Counted from the first letter of the stretch, positions 1 to 12,516 are shown. The stretch: 64,000 bases of DNA from Artocarpus heterophyllus (GCA_025403435.1 CM046347.1:24564597-24628596), one strand, 5' to 3'. The notes: generated by a model not told the origin, from the letters alone. Numbers and translations are program-made.

Positions 1-509
1 TGGTTGCTCTCAGGCACTCTCATTCCATAGAACACTGAAAATCACTTCAGACCTTCATTATTCCGTTATCTTGATCCACTTTTCCTCGTTATACGTGTAG
101 CCAATACAGAATAACTCCAATAGAGTAAGATTTGCTCATACGAAAACACTATTATGCGCCTAAACATCATAACGTGTCACAAGCTCATCTTCTTGATTTT
201 GAGCCGTCAGCCATCTGTTGACCATCATTGACCACGTTTTGTCATCGTTCACTTGACCTCGCTAATAGACGACAACTACTGTCGACTTGCGAGGACATTC
301 TAGCATATATCATCACGTTCATCCTTTGACCCTTACCTTCTCGTTGCTCATCTAGGTGTGCCGATATCAAAGACTACGCCCAACAATAACACGTATTCAT
401 TAAATTCTGACTTTTCTTCCTACTTAACTTAACTTACTTACTTGAGCTATGGTGTAGCGAACCTATGACAGTGCGAGATGGGATGACAGGATATTGCTTT
501 GATACCACC
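1..509 (-). mobile_element. Leader/internal start of a minus-strand LTR retrotransposon
   Basis: This stretch lies just inside a minus-strand LTR (510-3764) and begins, in element orientation, with a primer-binding site. No open frame of note is visible, so it is best read as the untranslated leader of an element whose gag-pol would lie off the left edge. This is inferred from position and the PBS; no protein homology is visible here. Confidence 0.5.
496..507 (-). other. Primer-binding site of the left-edge gypsy-type element
   Basis: On the minus strand this reads TGGTATCAAAGC, two bases inside the LTR end. It resembles the initiator-methionine tRNA 3' end complement (TGGTATCAGAGC) used by many plant retrotransposons, with one substitution. 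It fixes the LTR end at 510 and the orientation of the element. Confidence 0.6.
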
Positions 510-1059
510 TGTGACGACCCGCCTTTTCGGGCAGTCACTTTACTTTCTTAAACATCGTTTCATAAATAGTAATCTTACTTACTTAGTAAGAAAAATACTG
601 AAATAATTTTTTTTTTCTTTAAACGTTCTTTAAAAGTTCTTTAAAACTGATGCGACTTCTGTCGCATTTCAAGTTGAGACCTTGCTCAACATTTGCCCTT
701 AAAATCATTTCAAATCGTTTCTTAAAACTTAATAAGAAACATTTTTTAAATCATAGCTTAGAATTTTACTTTATAATTACATAAAATATCTTAAAACTTT
801 GAATACAATTCTTAGAACTCTGATTTTCTTAAAACTTCACAAACACTACATTAAACAATGGAAAACCTTTTCTTTGCATAGCGGAAGCAAACAGTGATGG
901 TATCCATACCCAAATCTTCGCATCTGTCCTCCGCAGCACCCAGCTCTTCTAACGGGTCCTATTGGTCACCCATAAATTACCTACAGCATGAAAAACTTTT
1001 AATGAGCTTTCGCTCAGTAAGTTCAAACATAAACTCACAAATCATTTAATCATGCTTTA

Positions 1060-1330
1060 AAACTTTTCTCATAAAAACCTTCCTCTTGAAACATTTTACA
1101 CAAACGTTGTCCATAAACATTTCTGAAAACGTTTTTCATAAACGTTTTTCATAAAACATTTTTGAAATGTTTTGTATAAACGTTTTTCGTAAAAAATTTC
1201 TTGAACGTTTTTCTTAAAACATCATTCATAAACCTTTTCTTGAAAACATGAAAATATTTTTCATAAAACATTTCTCTAAATGTTTTCCATAACATAACAT
1301 ATAAATATTTCATAAAAAGGCATTCAAGCA
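1060..1330 (-). repeat. Degenerate minisatellite inside the left LTR
   Basis: Variants of AACGTTTTTCATAAA and ACATTTTTGAAA recur about a dozen times with irregular 15-30 bp spacing. The short minus-strand frame here is a by-product of the repeat and reads as low-complexity Phe/Lys-rich peptide. Confidence 0.6.
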
Positions 1331-1639
1331 ACATCAGAATGCATGACTCCATTTATGCTCAATTATTAACTTCAATTATGAGCATTTTATGAACATTCTT
1401 TTCTTAGTTTAACTTTCTATCTTCGTTCTTTAACTTTCCTTACTTTATAACCTTTAGTGTTTGTACCAACATCTTTAATCATGAGATCATAAACGTGATG
1501 CTTCCCTTGTGGAAGACTTAGACCATCGAACATCGAGGTCATGTACCTTATATATGGGAGGTTAAACTTTAATTTTACTTTTATTACCTCACAACGAAGA
1601 GGCTGGTACGACACTTTCTTTTCACTTTACGTTACCTTC

Positions 1640-2175
1640 TTATTAACTTTAGTGAGCATTCCAAATGCAATCACATCATATGCCAACACACTTGCAATTC
1701 ATAGCTTGTATGATAAAACCTATTGCATAACAAATGCAACATATTGCTTAACAAATGCATCATAAAACGCAAATACATTTTACAAATCATAACTTATATT
1801 CTAACGCTTATTGCATAACAAATGCAACATATAATGAAATCACATTTTGTAAATTATAACTTTTATTCTAAAACTTATTGCACAACAAATGCAACTTATT
1901 GCATGACATATGCATCATGAAACCTATAACTTAAACTATAAAACATTATGCATTGTCATAATGCAAAACATACTTTAAATACTTTGAAAATCATAACTTA
2001 AACTTTTAAAAAATGTTATGCATATCAATATGCAAATAAACCTTTAACATAACAGTTGCAAATTCATTGCAATTCTTTTTCTTGAACTTTAAAACTTTTT
2101 GCACAATAAATGCAAATATACTTTAAAAGAAACTTGCATAATAATTGCAAACTCATTAGCAAATTATATAAATAA
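1640..2175 (-). repeat. TTGCATAACAAATGCAA-type minisatellite in the left LTR
   Basis: Words such as TTGCATAACAAATGCAAC, each a near-palindrome around ATGCAA/TTGCAT, recur with roughly 80-bp higher-order spacing. The same type of repeat is seen in the opposite orientation at 63450-63790 in the right-edge LTR, so it is a family feature rather than a local expansion. Confidence 0.6.
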
Positions 2176-3764
2176 GCATTTAAAAATCATTTATTTCATG
2201 TTGTAGGTGAGATTTGAACTTATTCGAACTATGCTCTAGCGTTCTCTATTCCGTTCCTTTTCCTTGCATTAGTCAGCCTCTATATCTTGGACTCCAAGCT
2301 AAGCAGATCCAGTTGCATCTCGCTGCATCTACAGTATGCAAAACATCCTCTATAGTGCTCCTTGTGCAACCATGAATGGCTAAGAATGCTTCCTAGAGAT
2401 CGTACATTCTTGGAACTGTCATTCTGGACTCTGTTACTACAGTTTGAATCGCCTCGATTCGCATGCAGTCAGTACCAGATGATTTTCACCAGAGTATAAT
2501 TAGCTCAAATGGAGGTCACCATTGCGTTCAGAGCATCGAAACAAGTCGGGAGGCAGTCTCAGATCTTCTATCGAAGGTCTGAATCACAAAATCCCAATTT
2601 GACAGTTGACCAGCCGTTGATCGGCAACGATTGGCTCCGTTGGGGGCTGAGCTTGAGCCTACCCCCCCTAATTCGACCCTCCTAAGTTGATTGGTGGGGT
2701 CAATTTTACCCAATTCGGCCTCCATATGCTCAAATCGAAGCTCAAAGTGGCGGCCAAAAGTGGAGATTCCAATCATCTCCCTCCGGCGAAGCTTCCGTGC
2801 AATTAAGGTGGGGGTTTTGTTCCCCGACCTCCTCTGAGCGTTTTTGTTCCATCAATTTGGCACGAAAGCATCGGGGATGGTGAACCCGATTCTCCCACGA
2901 TGGTGACGATGGGCCTCGTCGTTCCCCGATGATCGGCAGCTCGATGACAGAATTGACCGAGGCAAATCGTTCCACGCAAGGCTCTGAACGTTTTCCCCCT
3001 TTCAATTTGGGGTGCAATAGTTAGAAACACCTTCATCGGCGTCTCACGCGGTGGCTACGGTAGACGTTTTTGATCTGCGGTGGCCAGCAACACCACGACC
3101 AAATTGATTGAGGTGTTTTACTCACCTCCACCTTCTAAACATAATGGCAATGGTGGTGTCGATCATCGCTGCTGGTGGCGACAAGATCGGGTGGAGGCAC
3201 GGCAGCGGAGGCGGGGCAACTCCGTTGAGCCGCTCTAGCTGGAATTGAGCTGGGAGATTGGTACCATCTTGCTCCTCTCCTCATGCTGAGTCTATAGACA
3301 CCAAGATCACGTCGATTGGTTGTCGGACGGCGGAGAAATCACGTCGAGAAGAAATGGGTTTCTCCGCCACTTTGGGCGGCGCGTATGGTTTCCTCCGGCA
3401 GCTTTTTGGGCGGCACGGCACCTCGTTGGACTCAGCTCGTCGAGAGATTTCTATTAGCGTGGGAGGTGTCGAAAACAGACGCCGGAATCTCGAACGAGAT
3501 TTGAGGAGAGAGAGAGAGAATCTAGAGAGTGAAAGTAGAGGGGGAGCTGAATTTTTTTCTAATTTTTCTCTTTTTTTTCTTTCTTTTTGCACTTTTATAA
3601 AAGAAATTGTGGTCCACACAATTCAATTCTTGTACTACATTGCTCTAATGTTGTATAATTTTTCATGTTATTATACAGTATTTTTCATTAAACTGTGCTT
3701 TTCATCTTAATATAATCCTTAACTTAATACATTTTTAATGCATTAAAAATTCTTGGGTGTTGCA

Positions 3765-5245
3765 ATGTTACTCGACCATATCATCTCTAACGAAGGGCAG
3801 ACATTTTACTAATAATCCCTTTTCCTATTTGGAACGTTTTGGAGCAATTCGGGTTACTTGTAGAAAAATGACGATTTTGCCCTTGGTGGGCCTTTCTAAA
3901 TTTCTCGAGCTCGATTTGCTATTTAGCGAGAATTGTTGCTTATTAATTTTAAAACAATACCCTGGGGTGTCAGATTTTTTTATTTTATATCAATGCCCTA
4001 TTTTAATGAAACTTTGCAATTTTGTTCCTTATCTGAAAATTTTAACAATTTTACCACCAAGACTAAAATTAATTTCTTTGAACCATAATTTTTCATTTTT
4101 CATAAGGGTTATTTTTGCTTAAACTACCATACCCAAAATCCTTTTGAAAAATGACATTTTTGGCCTTTTAAAATTTTTTTCAATTTTAACAAATTTTTGT
4201 AAAATTAATATTTTGCAAACGAAGGCAATTTTTGATGAACCGTCCGTGATTTCTAATAGTTTCATCGAGATCTACAACTTTTTTGTTTAACTTTTTTGAA
4301 ATTCTCACTGTATAGGGGTCTTTTGGTCATTTTTCAAATCTGTCGAGAAAAACTTTTTCTTTACAATTTAGTCCTTGGGTCATTTTTGTGAAAATCAGTT
4401 TTAAAACAACATCTCTATCACTGTGAAGGCAGATTCAAACCTTCCCTAAACCATTTTTATGCCCAATCACTATTCTTTGCAAAACAAACATCAAAATTAC
4501 AAAACTAACCTATTTTTGCATCAACCAATACTTTTCACATTTAAACCCTAATTTCAGCATCAACATCATATCATAAACCATATGCCCATGAAGTTAACCC
4601 AAAAATTTACTTGGATAGCCACATACCTAAAAAAATATCAAAGCTCAAAACAAAACCAAATAAACTTTAAATTTGAGCGATTAAACTTACCAAAAGAAGA
4701 GCTAATAATCTTAGCCTCCCAAGGGCTCCTTTGAAACTTTTTCCTAAGCATATTTCATATAAGACAATCTTTGGTCACAATCCCCTCCCCAACCAATAGG
4801 GAAATTTGAGAAAAAGTTTAGATTTTTACCTCAAAATTGATAAAACCATTTGAGCTTAACTTCTTGGAACTTGTTTGGGGCCAATTTGTAAAGATTTAGG
4901 TTTGGGAAATTTTTTTGAGAGAGACTTCTATGGCTGCCGTGGGGTGAAGGAGAAGGGAATGAAAAATTTTTGGCTTATTTTAACTTTAATCCATGCTTAT
5001 CTTATTATGGTGACTCACCAAGTAATCAAGTGGTTTACTAAGGTGGCCAATTGTGATTGGGCCACCTTTCATGGCATGGTGGCCTAATAAAATTTCAATG
5101 GGTGTCCACTTAGTAGGCCCCAAAATTTTATACGGTATAATTTTTTACTATACAGTATTTTTTTTATATTGTTGTGGTAAAATCAATGCAAAATATATTC
5201 TTAGACTGTATAAAATATCCTACTTGCCTCTGGTTTATTTTTTGG
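3765..5245 (-). mobile_element. Older LTR remnant of the same gypsy-type family
   Basis: In reverse complement this aligns with the 61170-62850 part of the right-edge LTR. Examples are the CTGTATAAAA...GGGGCCTACTAAGTGGACAC block at 5105-5150 against 61325-61355, and the long stretch of 'no effect on expression' AT-rich sequence after it. The younger LTR at 510-3764 interrupts it, so its 3' half lies off the window. Its extreme 5' start is missing or unrecognisable near 5245. Confidence 0.6.
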
Positions 5246-5380
5246 GAAGCCAAACATAGCATTTCTTGTACCTATGTTTCACTTAGCAGTATACCTATAC
5301 CGCATCGAATCCCCTTTTTGCACTGGTTTAGGGTTTTGGTAGACTCTCTATCTTATTTATACCTTAATTACCAATCCATT

Positions 5381-5412
5381 TATATCACAATTCTATAATT
5401 AATTGTGATATA
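5381..5412. repeat. Perfect 12-bp inverted repeat, 8-nt loop
   Basis: TATATCACAATT (5381-5392) and its exact reverse complement (5401-5412) enclose an 8-nt loop. It lies in an otherwise featureless 5246-5640 stretch between the LTR remnant and the Harbinger arm. Confidence 0.6.
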
Positions 5413-6349
5413 AAATTCATTTTATTGATATTATTTACAAATTTTTGAGTATTCAGACTCACAAAATCTGTATTGACAATATCCAACATTACATCGAGTT
5501 CGTAGTGGGGTTTCCTATTGATACTGCTTATTTGCACATTGTCATAATTTTTATAGAAAATACAATTTTTAAGGGTAAATTCATTAATTAAACCCAATTA
5601 TAATTAGATTTTATTAATAAATTCCCCCGGTCATTACAACTACAAGACCCATGAGTTTCTGTTTGGTGCACTAAAAATCCAAATCATTTGAATCAATTTT
5701 TGAGACCTCTGAATCCAGAATCCCGAGTTCACCTCGGGGTTGTTTTCTTGAGACTTCAATGCTGTTGCTACAGTAAAGATTCCTCTAACCCAAATTCACG
5801 TGATTCCTACTTTGCTATAGGATTCCCTACAATCTTTTTGCCCAAGAATTTTTTTTACCGTTGAGGGTTATTGCTTCTGCAATAAATCCCCCAACTCCCA
5901 ACTAGATATGGGTGCTTGATCTCTCTTCTCTCGTCTATTGGAACCTATCTCTCTCTCTCTTGCTCTCTATCAAAACAATGAGCATTGGTCCTGCCAGTGA
6001 GAAATTGTGCCGTAGACTCGCTCATCTTTTCCGTCGATGTAGATCGGGCCACTGTAAATAATATCTGACCAACCATCCTTTGTTGGCCTATTATCATTGT
6101 CGGCGTTGGAATAGGCGACTGTTGTCCTTCTCGTTAGTTGCTTAGATTTGGTTGGAGTCTACCCAATCGTCAATCGGCTCAAACATGGTAAGTTTTTTGG
6201 GCTCAATTCTTTTTGTTTTTTTGAAATTTTCCCTTGAATTAATTTTTGGCCATGAACCTCGCTTCTTCGCTCCTATGCATGTTGGTTCCCTTGTAAGTCG
6301 CCATCTCTGTCGTGATGGGCCGAGACGGTATGCTTGTCATTTTTGGGCT

Positions 6350-6660
6350 CTTTCTCCATTGTCACCTATCGTTGTGTCCATCTCCACCCTCTGCTCCTTG
6401 TCGTCTTTGCCCTACTCGCTGTCTCCTATCATTTTGGCCCCCCATTGTTTGGTACCTGTCATACTCATTGTCCCTACCACCCTTTGTTACCTGCCTTTTT
6501 GCCCTCCTCACCCTCTCTTTCCCATCATTTTGGCCATTCCTAACCCAGTGTCTTGTGTCGTTTTGCGGCCCCACTCCCCACCATTTGTTACCTGTTGTAT
6601 GCACTGTCCCCGTCCTCTGTCTCCTGTCATTTCGAACCGCCCAACCCTCTGTGAGCTGTG
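6350..6660 (+). repeat. Degenerate ~25-35 bp minisatellite (CCTGTCATTTTGGCCC type)
   Basis: Variants of CACCTGTCATTTTGG and CCCTTTGTTACCTG recur throughout. Open frames across it on both strands (up to 186 codons, 6152-6712) are Pro/Leu/Ser/Cys-rich translations of the repeat, not genes. The same repeat is present in reverse at 34700-35010. Confidence 0.6.
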
Positions 6661-6694
6661 GAATTTTTTAGCATTAATTCCCATTTGTTTTGAT

Positions 6695-6940
6695 GTGAAT
6701 TGTGATCAATGACTGTAAACTGTGAACTTTGATCAGTGAGTTGTGCAATTCAGTTATGAACTCTAAAATTTGAATTTTGATTTGTTTACTTTGATTACTA
6801 ATGAGTGGCCTGTAAACTTTGAACTTTTCATATATATACATTGAAATAGGGAGAATTATGCAATATGAACTGTGAGGCAGTGTATATTGATTTGTCATCA
6901 GTGCCCTATGAACTGTGATTTGTGATTTGTGAACCTTCCG
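6695..6940 (+). repeat. CTGTGAACTTTGATCA-type degenerate minisatellite, block 1
   Basis: Variants of TGTGAACTTTGAT, ATGAACTCTGAA and GTGAATTGTGA recur at short irregular spacing. A second block lies at 7735-7895, and its inverted counterpart is near 19870-20030. Block 1 has no counterpart in the other arm. Confidence 0.5.
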
Positions 6941-7734
6941 TTACAACGTAGCACTGATTTAACTTAGTTTTCTTCTTTTTGGAATTTTCACACAGATCAA
7001 ATGCAAATTACTAGTTTTCATTTGGTTGCTGATTATAACACTTATAGGACTAATGGTTTTTAGTTCAATACTAAGCTTTTTTTCATGCTACGTCATTAAT
7101 TAATTCTTACATTTGTTTATATAACCATCCATCATTGATTAGGTCAAGGTAATATTTTCTTCTCTGTTATTTTTTGCTTCATAAATCCGTAAGAATGCTT
7201 TAAAAGAAAGGAAAAAAAATTAAAAAGGTTGCTGCGGTAATACTTTCCACAAGTTTTTATACCACCAACATGTTTGTTTTAACATTAAAATTTTGGTGGA
7301 AGATACATTTTTAATTTTAGTTGCTTTGTTATTGAAGATTTGGTACATATCCCTTTATGTCAAAGGGATAAATCAAATAATTCAATTGCTTCTACTATTT
7401 GAGTTTCTAATCTTTTTCTCTTCTATCAATGTTTTGTAGTGTTCTTGGTCTTCACTTTGTACATGATTTTTTTTCCACATCCACTCTCGCTAATTGCTTC
7501 CCTGTTTGAGGATCCTAAATGAAAATTCTCTAGTATTTCCCCACTTAAAAAATGTTTACCATCAAGTGACCATGCAACACAAAAGACTGAACACTTGTGT
7601 CCTGAATCAAAGAACTAAATAAATGAACTTATTGCAATATTGATCTACCTACCACTATATTATTGTCCCATGCTATATAATGTTATTTATCTATTGTAAA
7701 CTGCAGTTTGAACCCCCCATTGGTTCCTAATTGG

Positions 7735-7895
7735 TTTACTGTGATTTGTGATCAACAACCAGTAAACTTTCAACTTTGATCAATGACCTGTGAATTTGAT
7801 TATGAACTCTGAACTTTGAACTTGATTTGTTTATTGTGATTACTTATGAATGGCCTATAAAATCTGAACTGTTTTCATATTCCTGTGAATTGTGA
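7735..7895 (+). repeat. CTGTGAACTTTGATCA-type degenerate minisatellite, block 2
   Basis: Same word family as the block at 6695-6940, embedded in the Harbinger arm upstream of ORF1, with an inverted counterpart in the right arm near 19870-20030. Confidence 0.5.
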
Positions 7896-8396
7896 GTTGT
7901 TTACACTTCTAGTTAAATGATTTCCATATTTGGCTAATTATTTTTTTTCTTTTTTTCTTTTAATAGAAATTGAACTTAATAAGTTTGTTGGTACTACATT
8001 ATGATCTTAGAGAAACAACTGGCTGTGATGAAACTCATTTTGCTTCGTCATGTTGGTTGAAGTGTTTTTATTGTGGATCGTCGCGCTTGTTATCCCTATA
8101 TGGTCTCGGTTGATTTTGCACATGATTTTCTTGTTTAACCTGTCGTTTTGCCTTTCTTCACCCTCTGTTACCTGTCGTTTTCGTCCGTCCTTGTGTGTGC
8201 CAACCAGTCGTAGTATTGCTATAAACGTTTTAAGTGCCAATCCATAATGCTTATGCTCCTAATGTGAAATGTAAGAAGCTACAGTTCTGAGCTAGATTTA
8301 TGTCTCAATTGTTATTAAATTTTTATTTTGTTGTTTTCTTGCATCATATGCATCTGCATTTGTGCTTACAGGCTCGATGATTATTTGTATGTAAAA

Positions 8397-9567
8397 ATGG
8401 AAAAGATGGGGAAGAAAAAGAATGATGATGAGGCAACCATTAAGTGGAGCAGATATAATAAGAAGGCATTGTTATTACGGTTGGTGGATCATCAAACAAC
8501 CATTCTTGGACTACATCCTTCAGCAACTGATTGGGACCAGTGGGCGTTGAAAATTTTTGGTCTAGGTGTTCCTAGGGAACGTTGTAAATAGAAGAGGAAC
8601 TGACTGAGAAAGATTTTTATCTATATTCTGTCCTTATCAATGCAAGTGGACTTGGTTGGGATCTTGAAACTGGGGCGGTTCATTGCGAGTCGGAGTATTT
8701 AGATGATTTTTTAGTGGTAATCCCTTTGGTTTCTGCCTTTACTATCTTGTAGATACTGTTGAAGTTGCATATGTTACAATATTAATGAGTTTCTCATTTG
8801 ATGTCTACATGTGAAAGACTATTGGTAAGGCAGTGCTTAATTGGAATTTGATAGCACAACTGTTCCACATAGAGTATGCCATTGGCAATCATGCCGTGGC
8901 TTCAGGTTCAACCCGTTTGAACGAACCTCCTAGCTCGCAAAGAAGTGTAGAGGAGCATGAAGGAGTCTTTGAGCAGTTGGACATAGAAGATGGTTATAAC
9001 AACTTGGAGGATACGGCATACATTTCAAATTTTGCAGGGGTTGACGGCCGCAGATCTAGAGCACGTGCCACTAACATTGCTGCCACGTGCTAGACAATTG
9101 GAAAGAGGCCAATGCGAAAATAAGGTTTGTCAGATTCGCACATTGTTGCCACTGCCTTGCAAAGTATCACCGAGTCCCTATCTAGTCGCGACATCAGTAG
9201 GGGCACTAGTGGTACAAGTTCTGCAAAACGGCATGACTCAAATGGTGGGGAATGAAGGCAATGGCTAAATATCATGAATGAGATGAACATCGACACATAT
9301 GCGTATTGGGACTTTACAGACTTCTTGTCCACTAATCTCAAATTCTAGATAGTGTTCCTCACAACGAATCTAGAGTATCGAATGGCCTTCGTAGAGAGGG
9401 GAGTTATGGAAATTCATTCGCAACAACGACATAATACGGAATGCACACCTGCACCATCAAGACCATTTCAAGCACCACCGCTAGCTTTCTTCACATCGCC
9501 AGCCCATTATCAACATGACACCCCTAACTACCCACGTCTACCTTATAATGGAAATGACCTATTTTAG
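8397..9567 (+). pseudogene. Harbinger ORF1, Myb/SANT-like DNA-binding protein (broken)
   Basis: Harbinger ORF1 proteins carry a Myb/SANT-like trihelix domain and help the transposase bind element ends. The visible start, MEKMGKKKNDDEATIKWSRY, follows a TTACAG intron-acceptor-like sequence. A tryptophan-spaced segment runs to a stop at 8591. Past a frame change, the ASGLGWDLETGAV stretch (about 8640-8690) matches the 'SGFGWD' block typical of plant Myb/SANT-like domains. The C-terminal part is Pro/Gln-rich, ending NGNDLF at 9567. At least three frame changes or stops break the gene, so it cannot make a full product. The same gene in reverse is at 14249-15433. Family assignment rests on domain signature and on sitting directly upstream of a DDE transposase. 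Confidence 0.6.
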
Positions 9568-9922
9568 TTGATTAATTTCTTACATGCCTACCCTTTTTTT
9601 TTTCATTCAATATGTTTAGATTTGTCATGGCCTTTCTTTCAAGTCAATTTTTTTCCCACTCAAACATTTGGTTTAATTTCATTCGGTGACGACTGTATTA
9701 TTTATTTAGTCCTATTTGCCATTTATGGGTAAGGATCACGAACTACATTATTATTTATATGCGAGGCATTAACCCCTGTTTTCTTTGCTTTAAGTTTATC
9801 CATTTGGTCACAATATTAATATTGTCTTCAATTTCAAATCCATTTGTTATGTTCAAAATACTAGAACGTTAGATGAAATTATGTAATGGTACAACATATT
9901 CATAATTCATTGTAGGGATTTT

Positions 9923-11255
9923 ATGGTAGATTTTGGTGATTTAAGTTCTGGAAATAATAATTGGGATGACAACGACAATATTTATGAGATTGCAGCAGCC
10001 TCTATTGCGCTATACGCATCGGCATTTATGCAACCCCGTCAATTAGGAACACTTTAGGATGCCTTGGCACGAACGAGTTGATAATTTGCTTTAGCGTCAT
10101 TATAGTAGAATATACAATAAGATTCGAATGGGTCCTGATATTTTACAATGCTAAGCTCAATAGTTCAAACAAGGGTCTGCTAAGACCGAACCATAATACG
10201 AATGTTAATAAACAATTGATGATCTTTTTAAACATCATATCGCAAAGTCAAACAAACTGAGAATGCAGGATTATTGGCAGCATTCAAGATAAGCACTTTC
10301 TTGTTACTTCACATAGGGGCTCCATGCAATATGTGAATTAAGGCATGACTTTATTTTACCTCCTAAATGGGATGACCTGCCAACGCTTGTGCGAAAGCAT
10401 AAGAACAAGTACCTTCCTTGGTTCAAGGTAATTGGAAAAAACTAACAAAATTATCTGTATATTTTCATAATACATTTGCTCAAACAAATGACTTCCAATT
10501 CAATTATATAGGATTACATAGGTGCTATTGACAGTACATACATATAGTGTATTCCATCTAGTGAAGAAGGGAGAAGGTACATTAAAAGAAAATGATTTTA
10601 CTCCCAAAATGTCATAGCCATCTGTGACTTTGACATGAAATTTACATTCATCTTAACTGGATAGGAGGGATCGACACATGATGGGCGAGTGTTATTGGAC
10701 AGTATATCCGATCCAAAGAAACACTTTCCAAGACCACTGCCTGGTAGGAAAAAAATATAAATTTTAATTGTTTTCAATTAAACAATTATTTGTTGTATTG
10801 TCAGAACATATACAAGCACCACTTGTGATTTGTTTTGGAAAATTCTATTTGGTAGATTCTGGATATTCGAACATAGATTGTTTCCTCGCTCCATATCGAG
10901 GAGTTATATATCACTTATAAGAGTATCAAGAGCATTGGCAAGGTCCTCGTTCGCTGAAGGAATTGTTTAATTATATCCACTCTTCTCTTCACAACTACAT
11001 TGAGAGAACCTTTTGGTGTGTAGAAGGCCAGATTCCCAATTTTGAAGAGCATGAAGCTCTTTCCAGTACTATGATGGCGCAATACCGATGGCAGAGATAG
11101 AAGGTGAAAATATTAATCAAGAAGATGAGGTGCAAGACGATGATGGGGTTGATGATAACGTATTGATTCAAAATAGGGTAGACAACGGTGACATGAACGC
11201 ACGCAAGGATGCGATGGCGATGGAAATGTGGGAAGCTTATGCCCAACACCCTTAA
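9923..11255 (+). pseudogene. PIF/Harbinger DDE transposase (broken), left arm
   Basis: This is the DDE_Tnp_4/HARBI1-type nuclease that would excise and insert the element. An acidic N-terminus starts at ATG 9923 (MVDFGDLSSGNNNWDDNDN) and meets a stop at 10055. Further on are FILPPKWDDLPTLVRKHKNK (about 10350), a probable GT-AG intron at 10428-10511, then the first catalytic block as GAIDSTYI (family consensus GAIDGTHI), then a G-STHDGRVLLDS block near 10670 for the second Asp. Next come the LKELFNYIHSS / ERTFWCVEGQIPNFEEHEA region (10955-11055) and the terminal MEMWEAYAQHP before a TAA at 11253. Multiple frameshifts and stops make it non-functional. The same gene in reverse is at 12517-13890, where GAIDGTHI is retained. 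Confidence 0.75.
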
Positions 11256-11876
11256 TACACCTCTTGGTATTAGTATTTCAGTAGACACTTTAATTGTTGA
11301 ATTGTTGGAGCATTGCTATGTTATTTTTTTTTCTACTCCATTTTATCTTTACAAATTCGTTGTCAGACATACACTGCTTTTGAAAAAAAAAGCATGTTCT
11401 TTGTTTTCTTGGTGTGTTTTGAAATAACTTATTTTGGGGAGAAAATTTATTCTTAGGAAGAACTAGTTGAAAAATGCCAAAAGAATCAATAGGAAAAGTC
11501 AAAGAGTTAATAAAGTTAGAAGAACATTTTCATATTATTAATATTGTGTTTACATGCACCAAGCATGAAATTCTCATTGCATTCAATGAAATAAAAATAT
11601 TATTTGATAAATCAATTTAATTCATTTTTGAAAATAAGTGTTATTTTCTTAGTAATTTTTTTTAATTTTCAAAAAGAAGCACAAAAAATCTGAATCTAAA
11701 TCTATAATGTACCAAACACATATTCATTACTAAAATCAAGATTCCAAACACATACTTGGATCTTCTACCTAACTTGAATTTTTAAAAACTCTCTCAACCA
11801 AACACTAACTCAAATTAAAATTCTCTCATAACCAAACACTAACTCAGATTATAATTCGAATCATAATACTCAAATC

Positions 11877-11914
11877 ACAACACTAACTCAAATTATGGTG
11901 ATTTGGATTCTTTT
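11877..11914. repeat. Loop at the centre of the giant inverted repeat
   Basis: The left arm ends ...AATACTCAAATC at 11876 and the right arm begins GATTTGAGTATT at 11915. The 38 bases between them are not paired. Near the centre both arms hold copies of AACCAAACACTAACTC (or its reverse complement), which resemble the TTTGGTT-type terminal sequence of Harbinger elements. Confidence 0.7.
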
Positions 11915-12516
11915 GATTTGAGTATTGTGATTTGAATTGTAATTCGAGTTAGTATTTGGTTGTGAGAGTTTTTAAAAATTCAAGTTAGCTAGAAGATCCA
12001 AGTATGTGTTTGGTAAGTGTTTGGAATCCTGATTTGAGTTATAAATATATGTTTGGTACATTAGAGATTTGGATTCAGATTTTTGTGCTTCTTTTTGAAA
12101 ATTAAAAAAATTTATTAGGAAAATAACAATTATTTTCAAAAGTGAAATAAATTAATTTATCAAATAAATTATTTTCATTTCATTGAATGCAATGAGAATT
12201 CCATGCTGGTGTACATGAACACAATATTAATAACATGAAAATATTCTTGTAGCTTTATTAACTCTTTGATTTTGCCTATTGATTCTTTTGGCATTTTTCA
12301 ACTAGTTCTACCTAAGAATCAATTTTCTCTTCAAAATAAGTTATTTAAAAATACACCAAGAGAAAAAAAAAGAATGTGCTCCTTTTTTCAAAAGCAGTGT
12401 GTATATGACAGCGAATTTGTAAAGACAAAGTGGTCTGAAAAAAAAATAACATAGCGACGTTTCAACAATTCAACAATTAAATTGTCTACTGAAATACTAA
12501 TGCCTAAAGGTGTACG

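Larger units (their letters stand above)
510..3764 (-). mobile_element. 5' LTR (3.25 kb) of a minus-strand gypsy-type element
   Basis: On the minus strand the LTR starts TGCAACACCC at 3764 and ends GTCGTCACA at 510, directly followed by a primer-binding site. The first ~150 bases match the start of the LTR at 60837, and the 1440-2220 part matches 63380-64000 in reverse complement. The central 2200-3700 stretch is the most divergent between the two copies and holds an AG/CT-rich tract near 3505-3545 (promoter/5'UTR-like). Several short open frames at 2528-3710 have no recognisable protein features and are not treated as genes. The partner LTR is off the window, so the TSD cannot be tested. Confidence 0.75.
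5640..11876 (+). mobile_element. PIF/Harbinger-type element, left arm of giant inverted repeat
   Basis: The arm carries, in order, a CT-rich and minisatellite-rich leader (5900-6940), an ORF1 Myb/SANT-like pseudogene (8397-9567) and a DDE transposase pseudogene (9923-11255). This is the ORF1-then-transposase order of plant PIF/Harbinger/Pong elements. The whole arm is found again in reverse complement at 11915-35761 once later insertions are removed. The left boundary near 5640 is where similarity to the other arm stops (GTTTGGTGCACTAAAAATCC begins the strong match at 5659). The outer terminal inverted repeat visible at the right arm's end (35740-35761) is not seen here, so this arm seems to lack its extreme end. 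Bases 6672-7050 have no counterpart in the other arm. Confidence 0.75.

Noticed and set aside
3258..3710. 150-codon plus-strand frame and overlapping minus-strand frames
   Set aside because: They lie in the CT/GA-rich middle of an LTR, overlap each other on both strands, and show no domain or conserved motif.
6152..6712. 186-codon plus-strand open frame
   Set aside because: It is the translation of the CCTGTCATTTTGG minisatellite; frames are open on both strands and in several phases, and the composition (Pro, Leu, Ser, Cys) is that of the repeat.
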